Part shown: piece after piece, positions 44,767 to 53,878 of the stretch | Position numbering within the stretch: position 1 is the stretch's first letter | Layout of the letters: each line of letters starts with the position of its first letter | Source: Halobellus clavatus | GTDB lineage: Archaea; Halobacteriota; Halobacteria; Halobacteriales; Haloferacaceae | Direction of reading: 5' to 3' | NCBI RefSeq assembly: GCF_900107195.1 | Contig: NZ_FNPB01000007.1 | Span: 62,001 to 126,000, forward strand | DNA length: 64,000 bases | Notes under the pieces: model-generated | The model's database searches: none | Told to the model about the DNA's origin: nothing | Seen by the model: only the letters and a program-made list of their open reading frames with translations | Position numbers and translations under genes: made by a program

Positions 44767-46848
44767 ATGACAGAGAGTACTATTCGCATTGGCGCAGACG
44801 TCGGTGGAACGAACACCGACATCATCCTCGTCGACGGCACTGAAGAGCATACATACAAACTCCCCACGACTGATGACCCCTCGAAATCTACGGCGGACGG
44901 GGTCCTCGAGGTATGTGAACGTGCTGGTATCGCCCCCGAGAAGGTCGACAGCGTCCTGCACGGGACCACGGTGGGGACGAACGCTGTGATAGAGCACGAG
45001 GGTGCGAAAACCGGTATGATAACCACGGAGGGGTTCCGAGACACGATCCATATCGGACGGCACCGGAAGTCCCACACGTTCTCGGTACAGCACGAGATCA
45101 AACATCAATCGGACCCGCTCGTGGACCGTCGCTACCGCAAGACGGTCAACGAACGGATCTATCCGCCGGGGAAAGTCGTCGAGCCGCTAGACGAGTCGGA
45201 GGTTCGTGAAGCGGCCGCGGAACTGGTCGACGAGGGCGTCGAATCCATCGCCGTCTGCTACCTCCACTCGTACCTGAATACGGCACACGAAGACCGTACG
45301 AAGGAGATCATCCAAGAGGAATTCCCGGACGTCTTCGTCTCGACATCCAACGAGGTCGTGGCTCAGTTCCGCGAATACGAGCGCTTCTCGACGACAGCCA
45401 TCAACGCGCGTATTGCTCCGGTGATGTCGAGTTACCTGGACCGGTTACAGGAGCGACTCGACGACTACGGGTTCGAGGGCGCAGACGTACTCATCATGCA
45501 GTCCAACGGCGGAGTAGCGAGTATCAGAGAGGCCAGTCAGCGGCCGGTGACGACGCTCCTCTCGGGGCCCGCAGCGGGTGTGCTTTCCGGACAGTACACC
45601 GGCAAATCGAGCGACGAGGAGAAAATCATCACGTTCGATATGGGCGGCACGAGTGCGGATATTTCCGTCTTGCCCGGACGCCTCCTGGAGCGCGATCCGC
45701 GTGATAGCGAAATCGGCGAGTATCCGGCCATCACCCCGATGCTGGACATCGAGGCCATCGGTAGTGGTGGTGGCTCTATCGCCTGGTTCGATGGGGCACA
45801 GGGCTTCAACGTCGGACCGAAGAGCGCCGGTGCAAACCCCGGTCCCGCGTGTTACGGGCGGGGGAACGACGAACCGACGATTGCCGACGCCCAGGTCGTG
45901 CTCGGACGCATTGATCCGGAAACGTTCCTCGGGGGCGAACTCGACATCGATCCCAACCTCTCCGAGCAGGCGATTCAAGACAAACTCGTCGATGCAGTCG
46001 ATCAAGAGAGATTCAGTACCGTCGAGAAAGCAGCACTTTCCGTACTCGACGTCGCAAACAGCAATATGTACCAGTCGGTTCGCGAGCAGACGATGCAACG
46101 AGGGTATGACCCTCGCGAATACTCGCTCGTCGGATTCGGTGGTGCAGGGCCGATGCACACGGTCGACCTCGCCGAAGAACTCGATATCTCCAAGGTGCTG
46201 ATTCCACCGTCGCCCGGGATCGGCTCCGCACGGGGACTTATGACAGGCGACATTCAGTACGACAACCAGGTTACGCTGAGCAAGCGTCTAGAGAACGTCG
46301 ACGGGGATGAACTCGAAGACCGTATCGAATCGTTGACCCAGCGCGGTGCCGAGCAGCTACGCTCTGACGGAATCGACGTCGAAGAGGACGCGATCTTCCG
46401 GAAGTCAATCGACTGCCTGTACGAAGGACAGGGGTACGAGCTCAACATCGAATACACGGGAACCGACGGCGACTGGCGGTCGCGGATCCGAGACCAGTTC
46501 GAGGAGAAGCACAAACAAGAGTACGGGCACTACTTCGAGAACGACCCCGTCGAAGTCTTGAACCTCCGTGTCGCGGCGTCGGCCAACAGCGTGGAGTACG
46601 ACCCCGTCGAGATCGAAAGCGGATCCGAAGATCCATCTCACGCCGAGACGAAGTCCCATCCGGTCTCCTTCGGAACGTCGCTCGAACCCGAAGAGTACGA
46701 AACACCGAGATACGACCGTGAGGACCTTCGAGCGGGTAACCGAATCGAGGGGCCTGCCATCGTCGACGAATTCGACAGCACTGTAGTCATCAATCCGGAG
46801 TGGGAGGCCGAAGTCCTCCCGAGCGGAGCGCTCCGGATAACCCGTTGA
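44767..46848 (+). CDS. hyuA: Hydantoinase A / oxoprolinase subunit (HyuA)
   Basis: 693 residues, full length. ASKHA-type nucleotide-binding motifs: GADVGGTNTDIILVDG, HGTTVGTNAVIE, FDMGGTSADISVL and IGSGGGSIAW; also PKSAGANPGPACYGRG and GFGGAGPMH. The usual GGTFTD is GGTNTD here. HyuA activates the ring amide with ATP while HyuB completes the site; known reactions are 5-oxoproline, N-methylhydantoin and acetone/acetophenone-type carboxylation. A TATA-like aaatttatta (about 44714-44723) gives a leader of roughly 20 nt. Confidence 0.93.
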   Translation: MTESTIRIGADVGGTNTDIILVDGTEEHTYKLPTTDDPSKSTADGVLEVCERAGIAPEKVDSVLHGTTVGTNAVIEHEGAKTGMITTEGFRDTIHIGRHRKSHTFSVQHEIKHQSDPLVDRRYRKTVNERIYPPGKVVEPLDESEVREAAAELVDEGVESIAVCYLHSYLNTAHEDRTKEIIQEEFPDVFVSTSNEVVAQFREYERFSTTAINARIAPVMSSYLDRLQERLDDYGFEGADVLIMQSNGGVASIREASQRPVTTLLSGPAAGVLSGQYTGKSSDEEKIITFDMGGTSADISVLPGRLLERDPRDSEIGEYPAITPMLDIEAIGSGGGSIAWFDGAQGFNVGPKSAGANPGPACYGRGNDEPTIADAQVVLGRIDPETFLGGELDIDPNLSEQAIQDKLVDAVDQERFSTVEKAALSVLDVANSNMYQSVREQTMQRGYDPREYSLVGFGGAGPMHTVDLAEELDISKVLIPPSPGIGSARGLMTGDIQYDNQVTLSKRLENVDGDELEDRIESLTQRGAEQLRSDGIDVEEDAIFRKSIDCLYEGQGYELNIEYTGTDGDWRSRIRDQFEEKHKQEYGHYFENDPVEVLNLRVAASANSVEYDPVEIESGSEDPSHAETKSHPVSFGTSLEPEEYETPRYDREDLRAGNRIEGPAIVDEFDSTVVINPEWEAEVLPSGALRITR

Positions 46849-46946
46849 GGTGCGCGTTGCCTCTGGGACCGAGGCCCTCGTCCGTCGTTGTGAGACCGTG
46901 CCTGCTGCCAAGATTGGGATAACCCGGTGACACTCAGACCGTTCGT

Positions 46947-47132
46947 ATGCCCCGATATCCCGAAGACGAATCAGGGTACACATTCCGGTGTGAAGACTGT
47001 GGCACGATTATCCCGCCATTTCAGGGCTTGTATTGGATCTGTGATCGTCGCGAGCGAGACGGAGAGATGATCGATCTTCCGCGTTGTCCTGAATGTGGCG
47101 CCCACGAAATCTGTGCGGTCCGGGATTCCTGA
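46947..47132 (+). CDS. Small zinc-ribbon protein, 61 residues
   Basis: Two CxxC pairs: CEDCG (near 15-19) and CPECG (near 47-51), spaced as in a zinc ribbon, with a Cys-Asp-Arg-Arg stretch between. MPRYPEDESGYTFRCEDCGT begins the protein. It lies 98 nt after hyuA and 86 nt before the chaperonin, in the same direction, so it may serve one of these as a small partner or be a regulator. No paralogue in the window. Confidence 0.7.
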   Translation: MPRYPEDESGYTFRCEDCGTIIPPFQGLYWICDRRERDGEMIDLPRCPECGAHEICAVRDS

Positions 47133-47218
47133 CGCTCTTTTGCTTCGGCGGAGGACCCATCGTCCGTTTGGCCAGCCAAAGATTTATTCCTCTGTACCGA
47201 GGGGTACCACTCGTGTAG

Positions 47219-48973
47219 ATGGAGTCGAACCCCACAGTCCAGTCAGGAGGCCGTCCCGACGATGCCGAACACTCGATCACGTTCCCCCACGCGAATATCA
47301 CGGCCATCGACGCGATATCGGGGGTGTTCAGATCGACAGTCGGCCCACAGTCTATGGACGTACTGCTGCTCGATACACCTTCGACGGGGACCGGCGGCGA
47401 CACGGAATTGGAAGTCGACGACTACGCTGTAACCGGGGATGGTGCACACCTCCTGCAGTCGCTTTCGATACAACATCCGGTCGGTGAGCTACTAGAGCGC
47501 TCTATCGGACCGTACCGACCGGGTGATACAGACATCGATGGGAAGGACATCTTTGACGGCGTCAGCTCGAAGGTCCTCTTTGCGAACGCGCTGCTCACGA
47601 ATTCCATCGATCTACTGGAACAGGGAGTGCACCCCCAAGAAATCGTCAGTGGCTTCAAATCAAGTCTGAAAGTCGCAGAGGATACGCTTCGTTCGTCCTG
47701 CATCACCCCTGAAGGGAACCAGGGAGGTACTGCCGCTGACGCGGCCCGGACAGCACTCACGGGGAACGATTTCGGAAAGATGCGGGACGAGATCGCGGAT
47801 CTCGCTGCTGCTGCCGCCGAAGAGATCGGTGAGCCGAACGAGCGAACGTTCGACGTCACGACGGTGAGACACGGATCGATACGCGACAGTCGGTTGATCG
47901 AAGGGACCGTCCTGGACCGGAATACTGTGGTTCGTCAGGATATGCCTCGACGTGTCGATGATGCGAGTGTACTGTTGCTGGGGGGACACGATCAGGGTGG
48001 GTTACAGGATCCGGACATCGTGGACGACTTCGAGGTCGAACTGGAGTCGCCGGAAACGATCGGCACCTTCGAACGAATGGCAGCAAACCAGCGACGGGAC
48101 CTCGTCGATCAGATTGTCCAGGCCGGTACCGACGTCGTAGTCACGCAGATGGGGATAAACAGTCACTATCAGCAGTTGTTGGCTGATCACGGGATTATGG
48201 CGATTCGGCGCGTCCATCCTCGCAATCTACAGCGACTGTCTTTGTCGACTGGAGCGAATGTCGTGAAAGCCAACCACGACGTCGACTCGAAACATCTCGG
48301 CCGCTGCGACACCGTCGTGGAGCGGGAAATCGAACAGCGAAAGCACCGTCGAAAGCACAGGCGCATCGTCATTTTCGAGGGTTGTACCGATCCCGATTCA
48401 GTCACGATGCTCTTGTGTGGGACGTTCGGACCGCTCGAATCGCAAGTGCCGCGCCAAGTCCGAAAAGCGGTGCTGGCGGCCGCACAATCGACGAGAGACG
48501 GGCCTTCGGAAGGCGTCGTTCCAGGCGGCGGAGCCACAGAAATGGCGATCGCACGCCGAATTAAACGTGAGGCAAAGACGCACGACTCGAAAAGCCAGCT
48601 CGCGATGAACGAGTACGCCTCAGCTCTCGAAAGTCTAGTAGAGTCGCTCGTCGCCAACGCCGGGATGGATCCGCTTGCCACTGTCGCAGATCTCCGAAGA
48701 GCGAATCGAACGGACTCGAACGTCGGCGTCGTTCTTCCCGAGGGGGACATCACCGATACGCTTGAAGCCGGGGTCGTCGATACGATTCCGACGAAAAAGA
48801 ACGTCTACAGGAGTGGTACCGACCTAGCGGCGTTAGTACTTCGTGTCGATGATGCCATAGATGCCACGTTCGAGGGGAACACGGTGGATACGGGCGACGC
48901 AATCTACCAGGAGCCGGCGGAGCAACATCAGGAACACGTCGAAGAAACCGGTTCCCCGACTGTCTGGGAATGA
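47219..48973 (+). CDS. Highly divergent group II chaperonin (thermosome/TCP-1 paralogue)
   Basis: 584 residues, length and order of a thermosome subunit: ITAIDAISGVFRSTVGPQSM at the N-terminus, VTGDGAHLL (71-79, usual NDGATIL), GVHPQEIVSGF, VPGGGATEMAIARR (434-447), NAGMDPL and EAGVVDT...LRVDDAI at the end. ATPase residues are changed: GDGTTT is FDGVSS (112-117), and the catalytic Asp of the helix before the VPGGGA loop is Lys416 (RKAV). It may bind but hardly hydrolyse ATP, or act inside mixed rings with the normal thermosome. Its place between hyuA and the transporter suggests a dedicated folding factor. TATA at 47182-47188. Confidence 0.88.
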   Translation: MESNPTVQSGGRPDDAEHSITFPHANITAIDAISGVFRSTVGPQSMDVLLLDTPSTGTGGDTELEVDDYAVTGDGAHLLQSLSIQHPVGELLERSIGPYRPGDTDIDGKDIFDGVSSKVLFANALLTNSIDLLEQGVHPQEIVSGFKSSLKVAEDTLRSSCITPEGNQGGTAADAARTALTGNDFGKMRDEIADLAAAAAEEIGEPNERTFDVTTVRHGSIRDSRLIEGTVLDRNTVVRQDMPRRVDDASVLLLGGHDQGGLQDPDIVDDFEVELESPETIGTFERMAANQRRDLVDQIVQAGTDVVVTQMGINSHYQQLLADHGIMAIRRVHPRNLQRLSLSTGANVVKANHDVDSKHLGRCDTVVEREIEQRKHRRKHRRIVIFEGCTDPDSVTMLLCGTFGPLESQVPRQVRKAVLAAAQSTRDGPSEGVVPGGGATEMAIARRIKREAKTHDSKSQLAMNEYASALESLVESLVANAGMDPLATVADLRRANRTDSNVGVVLPEGDITDTLEAGVVDTIPTKKNVYRSGTDLAALVLRVDDAIDATFEGNTVDTGDAIYQEPAEQHQEHVEETGSPTVWE

Positions 48974-49025
48974 TCCCGAAGGAATCGAGTCTGTTCTGAC
49001 GGGAATTCGAAGAAGTACTGAACCG

Positions 49026-49898
49026 CTAGCCACGGGCAAGTTCTGTAATATCCACTCTGCGAAGAGAGAGATAGACGATCCCGAATATGACGATCAGCAG
49101 CATAAGCGAGAGCGCAGATGCGGCGGGATAGTCGAGTCCTTGGTTCACTGTCGTATAAATTAGCGTAGAAACCGTGCTGCTCCCGCCACTGAGGAACTGC
49201 GGAACAGCGAAATTGCCGATCGAAAGGACAAACACGAAGATCGCTCCGATCACGACGCCCGGGAGGCTGAGTGGCCAAGTCACGTTTTTGAACGTCGCTA
49301 TCGGACTGCCTCGCAGCGTTTCCGAAGCATCCAGTAATCCCTCATCCACCTGTGTGAGAGCGATGTAGATCGGAGCAGCCATAAAAACCACGTAGTTCTG
49401 TAAGTATCCCAGAATCTGGGAGACAGGTGAGAAGAGTAGCCAAGAGAGCGGTTGGTCGATTAAACCTGCCAGTAATAGCAGCTGATTGATCACGCCCTCC
49501 TTTCCGAGAACCGGAATCCACCCCAGGGTTCGAATAACCCCCGACGTCCAAAACGGGATGATGAGGAACAGTAACAGAATGATTCCGCCATTCTGACTGG
49601 TATGGAACCGAAGGTAGTACGCCAGCGGATACCCGAAGACGAGAGTGATGAGCGTCACAACCGCTCCGGTGAATAGCGTCTCGACGAGTACTTGACGGAT
49701 CGTATCAGACGTGATGACGCTGATCCAGGGCTTAAGCGTGAAGGTATGCTCTATCGAGAACGAACTGTAGGTGAGGAAACTGTAGTAACTGATGACTCCG
49801 AGCGGGATAAGGAGGAATACGCCGAACCAGAGCACCGAGGGCCCAGCCAGGAGGTACGATTCGTGGATCGATATGGAATCACGTGATATCTTTTTCAT
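49026..49898 (-). CDS. ABC importer permease (PotB-like)
   Basis: 290 residues, six transmembrane segments. N-terminal SYLLAGPSVLWFGVFLLIPL and the loop ETLRGSPIATFKNVTWPLSL (EAA motif) place it with PotB-type permeases. It follows the binding-protein gene in the same direction (40-nt gap), forming one transcript divergent from the ATPases. With the PotC-like protein at 43781 it should form the heterodimeric channel. Confidence 0.9.
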   Translation of the reverse strand: MKKISRDSISIHESYLLAGPSVLWFGVFLLIPLGVISYYSFLTYSSFSIEHTFTLKPWISVITSDTIRQVLVETLFTGAVVTLITLVFGYPLAYYLRFHTSQNGGIILLLFLIIPFWTSGVIRTLGWIPVLGKEGVINQLLLLAGLIDQPLSWLLFSPVSQILGYLQNYVVFMAAPIYIALTQVDEGLLDASETLRGSPIATFKNVTWPLSLPGVVIGAIFVFVLSIGNFAVPQFLSGGSSTVSTLIYTTVNQGLDYPAASALSLMLLIVIFGIVYLSLRRVDITELARG

Positions 49899-49937
49899 AG
49901 TATCCAGTAGGTGGTCTCTGTTTGTTGATATCGCTTC

Positions 49938-51311
49938 TTACGCACTCTGGAAGTCCCGCCAGCGGTCCAGCATATATTCCGCATTATCGGGCCAGATCTG
50001 GAAGAACCCGATACGGTCGATTCGCTCCTCGATCGAACCGCAGTCCCTCTTTTGACCGTCGGATGCGGGCGTGCCCTCTTCAGATGACCAGTCGTACGAT
50101 TGGGGGTCGAACAGCGCCGGGTCATCGATCGATTCGTAGGTCCGTTTGCCTTCGTAGGCCCAGTCATAGTATTCGGGACCCATCCCCTCTCCGCTGCTGT
50201 CGGACCCGTCACGAACCAGTTCCTTGTTCGGGTAGTGCGGGACTGAGTATCCCCAGTTTTGTATGTATCCTGGGAACCACGCGCCGAGGTGGACATCGTT
50301 GTACAGAGAGTGGACGCCCTCGAGATTATTCCGATCGGACGCCCCCGGTTTGAGCGGTGCCATCCCAACGTACCAGAACCGATAGCCCTGTGTCCCTTCG
50401 CTCATCGTCGCGTACTCACACGGCGTACCAGAACGGCGGACGTCGAGGGCTGCCGGCTGCCAAAGGTCACCGAGGACTGCCTCCTCGCCGGCCATCAAAT
50501 TGACCGAGTTACCGTAGGCGGTCCACGTCGATCTGAACTGTCCGTTCGACTTCTGTTCGACCAGATAATCGATAACCGTGTCGAGTTGGTCCTCCGTGGG
50601 GTTGTTTAGCTTGCCGACTGATCCGTCGATCTGATCGTTGTCGAGGAGGTGCATCATCGTCTGCGGAATCTGGATGGGGGCAGCACCGTTGACGAGCACC
50701 TCACCCTCGTATTGGTCGTCGAACAATGCGCTCCACTTCGATACGTCGTCGACATACTTCGGGTTGTAGCCAATCGCGTCGAAGTTATACGCGTACGGCG
50801 GGAGCCGAAGGGTGCCCTCTGACTTGCTCTCCCACACCTCCTGATCGATCGTCTCCGTCTGTTCTTCCAACTGCGGAATCCGCTCGCTGGGGTTCAAAAA
50901 GAGATCCGAGATGGCGCTTTCCGACCAGTTATCCAGATCGGCCGTGTCTAACTCGTGGCTGGCATCGTTATCCACAGTAAGAGCCGATGCGGTCGAGGTG
51001 TCCAACGAGAACACGTCCATCGATTCCCGCCCTCCACTCAGGACCTGTTGCTGAACAGTCGCTCCGGTAGCCGTGGTCAATTCTATTTCGTTCCCGGTCA
51101 CCTCTGTGTACTTTTCACCCTGACCGTCTCTGACCCCGTAGGCGGGGCCAATCCATTGGAGTGATGAGCCGCTACTACTGGTCCCCCCTTGATCACCCTC
51201 ACTGTCGGTACTGTCCTGGCCATCGCCACCAAAACAACCGCTCAGTCCAGCTGTGGCTGCAGCCGCGCTACTGTACTTGACAAAGTTTCGCCTGCTGAGT
51301 GCTTCTCGCAT
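49938..51311 (-). CDS. TAT-exported lipoprotein substrate-binding protein (PotD-like)
   Basis: 457 residues from the ATG at 51311. The signal has twin arginines (LSRRNFVKYSSAAAATAGLS) ending in a lipobox SGCFGG, then a Gly/Ser/Asp-rich linker, as in haloarchaeal TAT lipoproteins. The body matches periplasmic binding proteins of the spermidine/putrescine-ABC group. The TATA box at 51340-51351 puts the transcript start near 51318, downstream of the alternative ATG at 51326, which decides the start. It captures the substrate outside the membrane; ligand unknown. Confidence 0.9.
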   Translation of the reverse strand: MREALSRRNFVKYSSAAAATAGLSGCFGGDGQDSTDSEGDQGGTSSSGSSLQWIGPAYGVRDGQGEKYTEVTGNEIELTTATGATVQQQVLSGGRESMDVFSLDTSTASALTVDNDASHELDTADLDNWSESAISDLFLNPSERIPQLEEQTETIDQEVWESKSEGTLRLPPYAYNFDAIGYNPKYVDDVSKWSALFDDQYEGEVLVNGAAPIQIPQTMMHLLDNDQIDGSVGKLNNPTEDQLDTVIDYLVEQKSNGQFRSTWTAYGNSVNLMAGEEAVLGDLWQPAALDVRRSGTPCEYATMSEGTQGYRFWYVGMAPLKPGASDRNNLEGVHSLYNDVHLGAWFPGYIQNWGYSVPHYPNKELVRDGSDSSGEGMGPEYYDWAYEGKRTYESIDDPALFDPQSYDWSSEEGTPASDGQKRDCGSIEERIDRIGFFQIWPDNAEYMLDRWRDFQSA

Positions 51312-51339
51312 GGCTTCCCCTAACACATTTCATTCGAGG

Positions 51340-51351
51340 CATATAAATGCA
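51340..51351 (-). promoter_or_regulatory. TATA box of the binding-protein/permease operon
   Basis: catataaatgc (read on the forward strand), centred about 27 nt from the predicted transcript start near 51318. Confidence 0.6.
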
Positions 51352-51475
51352 CCGGATGATTTCATATGATACCCTTGTACTCATAGAGAAAATATAAACC
51401 GAGGACAGGTGAGGCCTGGTTGGGATAGGTTTACCACCCTCTTCGAAATCATATTTTGTATTATACTAATGAGGG

Positions 51476-51488
51476 ACTATTATATATT
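51476..51488 (+). promoter_or_regulatory. TATA box of the ATPase operon
   Basis: actattatatatt centred 26-27 nt before the ATG at 51509; leaderless transcript predicted. The 180-nt divergent region between the two transporter operons probably holds the IclR operator. Confidence 0.6.
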
Positions 51489-51508
51489 GGAACAACGAAC
51501 GTGAGGCT

Positions 51509-52651
51509 ATGGCGGATCAATCAGTGATCAGCATAGATTCGTTGCGTAAGCAGTTCGCCGACGAACTCGTCTTGGATCGCATCGATCTCTCGATTAACGA
51601 CGGGGAGTTCTGCGTAGTAATCGGGCCCAGCGGCTGTGGAAAGAGCACCTTGTTGAAATGCATCGCCGGGGTTACAGATCCGGATTCGGGAGAGATACAT
51701 CTCCGTGGGAAGAATGCTGAAGCCACACCCGCCAGAAACCGAAATATCGGTCTCGTGTTTCAGGAGTTCGAGGAAACCCTGTTCCCACACAAAACCGTCG
51801 AGGAGAACATCGCCTTCGGTCTCAAACAGAAGGCAGAACCGCCATCGGAAGACCAGATCGGAGACCAAATCGACGAAATGCTCGACCTACTCGCGATTTC
51901 GCACACCAAGTCGAGTTATCCAGACGAGCTAAGTGGCGGGCAACAACAGCGCGTCGAGTTGGCCCGTCAACTCGTTCGCGACTGTGATATCACGTTGTTT
52001 GACGATCCACTAGCGGATCTGGACTACAAACTCCAGAAACGGATGGAGATCGAAATGCGGAGACTGCACAAAGAGCTGGAGAGCACGTTTTTATACGTGA
52101 CGCACAACCAGGATCAGGCACTGAAACTCGCGGACAGACTGATCGTGATGAACGACGGTGTCATAGAACAGATCGGGACGCCCGAGGAAGTGTACACGAA
52201 TCCAGCGAACGCGTTTGTCGGCCGATTTGTGGGGGATTCCAATCTTCTGACGGGCAACGTGGTACAGAGGGCCGATTCAGAAATACGGGTCGAAACGCCA
52301 GTTGGCGAACTCGGCGTCTCGAACGACGGAGACCAGCCAGCGATGGATTCCGAGGGGGTCGTACTAATTCGACCGGAAGATATCGGTATCGGAGACGGCG
52401 CTGCGAGATATCGAAACGAGGTGGACGTCGTCCTCGAAGGAAAGACGTACACTGGAGAGATCACCGAGTATTCGGTCTCGGCATCCGGACACAGAGACGA
52501 ACTACAAGTCGTAAAGCCCGGCAAACCGGACAAGATAGGCGATAAGAAGGAGACGAAGATTGGCTTCGATCCAGACGCGGCCCAGTTCTTCGAAGAGATA
52601 AGCGTCACCGGAGAGATGCAAGTCAGTGATCTGTTAGAGGCAGAACAATGA
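51509..52651 (+). CDS. ABC importer ATPase 1 (PotA-like, Walker B Glu replaced by Asp)
   Basis: 380 residues. Walker A GPSGCGKST (39-47), Q-loop Gln85, signature LSGGQ (141-145), H-loop His199 and a C-terminal TOBE-like domain. The Walker B end reads LFDDPLADLD: Asp165-Asp166 where the catalytic Glu is normally second. Its partner at 52648 has the Glu but an altered signature. The two genes overlap by 4 nt (ATGA), so equal amounts are expected, and they should form a heterodimer under the two permeases. Confidence 0.92.
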   Translation: MADQSVISIDSLRKQFADELVLDRIDLSINDGEFCVVIGPSGCGKSTLLKCIAGVTDPDSGEIHLRGKNAEATPARNRNIGLVFQEFEETLFPHKTVEENIAFGLKQKAEPPSEDQIGDQIDEMLDLLAISHTKSSYPDELSGGQQQRVELARQLVRDCDITLFDDPLADLDYKLQKRMEIEMRRLHKELESTFLYVTHNQDQALKLADRLIVMNDGVIEQIGTPEEVYTNPANAFVGRFVGDSNLLTGNVVQRADSEIRVETPVGELGVSNDGDQPAMDSEGVVLIRPEDIGIGDGAARYRNEVDVVLEGKTYTGEITEYSVSASGHRDELQVVKPGKPDKIGDKKETKIGFDPDAAQFFEEISVTGEMQVSDLLEAEQ

Positions 52652-53838
52652 ACGAAACAAGCGACCTGTCGACCCAGTCCGAACAACCAGAACAAACCGA
52701 GTCCAGAGGAACCATGCTCGACGTTTCCGGACTCACCAAAATATACCCCGACGGGACACTCGCAGTCGATGGTATCGACTTCACTGTCGACGCCGGCGAC
52801 TTTTGTGTCATTATCGGCCCGAGCGGCTGTGGGAAATCGACGACGCTTCACTCACTCGTCGGCAACCTCGACGTGACGTCTGGGACAATAAGTCTCGACG
52901 GGACTGACATCACCGACCAGCCCACACATACTCGGGACATCGGCCTCGTCTTCCAAGATTTCCAGCTCTTTCCGCACCTTACTGTCGCAGAGAACATCGT
53001 GTACGGCCTGGAGCAAATGGGCCTCGACGACCAAGAGAAACGCCGACGGACGGAACGCCTCTTGGAGATGATGCAGTTGGAGGAACTCGCTGATCGCGAT
53101 CCGGAGGAACTCTCAGCGGGTCAAAAACAGCGGGTAGCGCTTGCACGGAGTCTCGTCCTCGAGCCCAAACTACTGCTGTTGGACGAGCCGCTGGGAGATA
53201 TGGATTACAAACTACAAAAGCGAATGGAACGGGAATTACTTCGCATCCACAGAGAGTTCGATACGACCTTTATATATGTCACACACGACCAGACGCAGGC
53301 GATGAGGCTCGCTGATCAAATTATCGTAATGAACGACGGGCAGGTGGAACAATCCGGTTCGGTTGCGGAGATCTATAATTCACCGAATACCGCTTTCGTC
53401 TCGGCGTTTGTGGGGGATTCGAATACGTTCACCGGAACGCTTGAGAAGGAAACCACCGACAGCAGCGTAACCATCAATACCGAACTCGGCTCGTTCACAG
53501 CCTCACCTGATAATCTCCATTCGCCCATCAGTGAGGTTATTGAATCTGAAATGTCTTTTTTGGTTCGACCGCAGCATCTGGAACTCTCCGATGAACACGA
53601 AAATACGCTCGAATGCGCGGTACAAGACGTGATTTGGAACCCTGGGTCGAGTACGCAGGTGTTGTTGGATGTACGAAGGGACGATGCCAGCAAGGAACTT
53701 CGTCTGAAGTCGTGGGAGTTGTCCACCGTTCCGGAGGGAGATGTACGAGTGAGTTGGAAGCCGGAACACACGATCCTCCTCGAGCAGACGAGCGTGGTAG
53801 AGGGAATCGATCTGGAGAAGGACATACTGGGTAGTTAA
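52648..53838 (+). CDS. ABC importer ATPase 2 (PotA-like, altered signature LSAGQ)
   Basis: 396 residues. Walker A GPSGCGKST (57-65), Q-loop in VFQDFQLFPH, Walker B LLLLDEPLGD with catalytic Glu180, H-loop VTHDQ, and a C-terminal regulatory domain. The signature is LSAGQ (155-159) instead of LSGGQ. Combined with the first ATPase, one composite site (this Walker B plus LSGGQ) is canonical and the other (Asp166 plus LSAGQ) is degenerate. The N-terminal 20 residues are polar and lack homology. Confidence 0.92.
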   Translation: MNETSDLSTQSEQPEQTESRGTMLDVSGLTKIYPDGTLAVDGIDFTVDAGDFCVIIGPSGCGKSTTLHSLVGNLDVTSGTISLDGTDITDQPTHTRDIGLVFQDFQLFPHLTVAENIVYGLEQMGLDDQEKRRRTERLLEMMQLEELADRDPEELSAGQKQRVALARSLVLEPKLLLLDEPLGDMDYKLQKRMERELLRIHREFDTTFIYVTHDQTQAMRLADQIIVMNDGQVEQSGSVAEIYNSPNTAFVSAFVGDSNTFTGTLEKETTDSSVTINTELGSFTASPDNLHSPISEVIESEMSFLVRPQHLELSDEHENTLECAVQDVIWNPGSSTQVLLDVRRDDASKELRLKSWELSTVPEGDVRVSWKPEHTILLEQTSVVEGIDLEKDILGS

Positions 53839-53878
53839 TGGCGTACGACAGCATTCAAAAGTAGCAGATCTATGCTTT

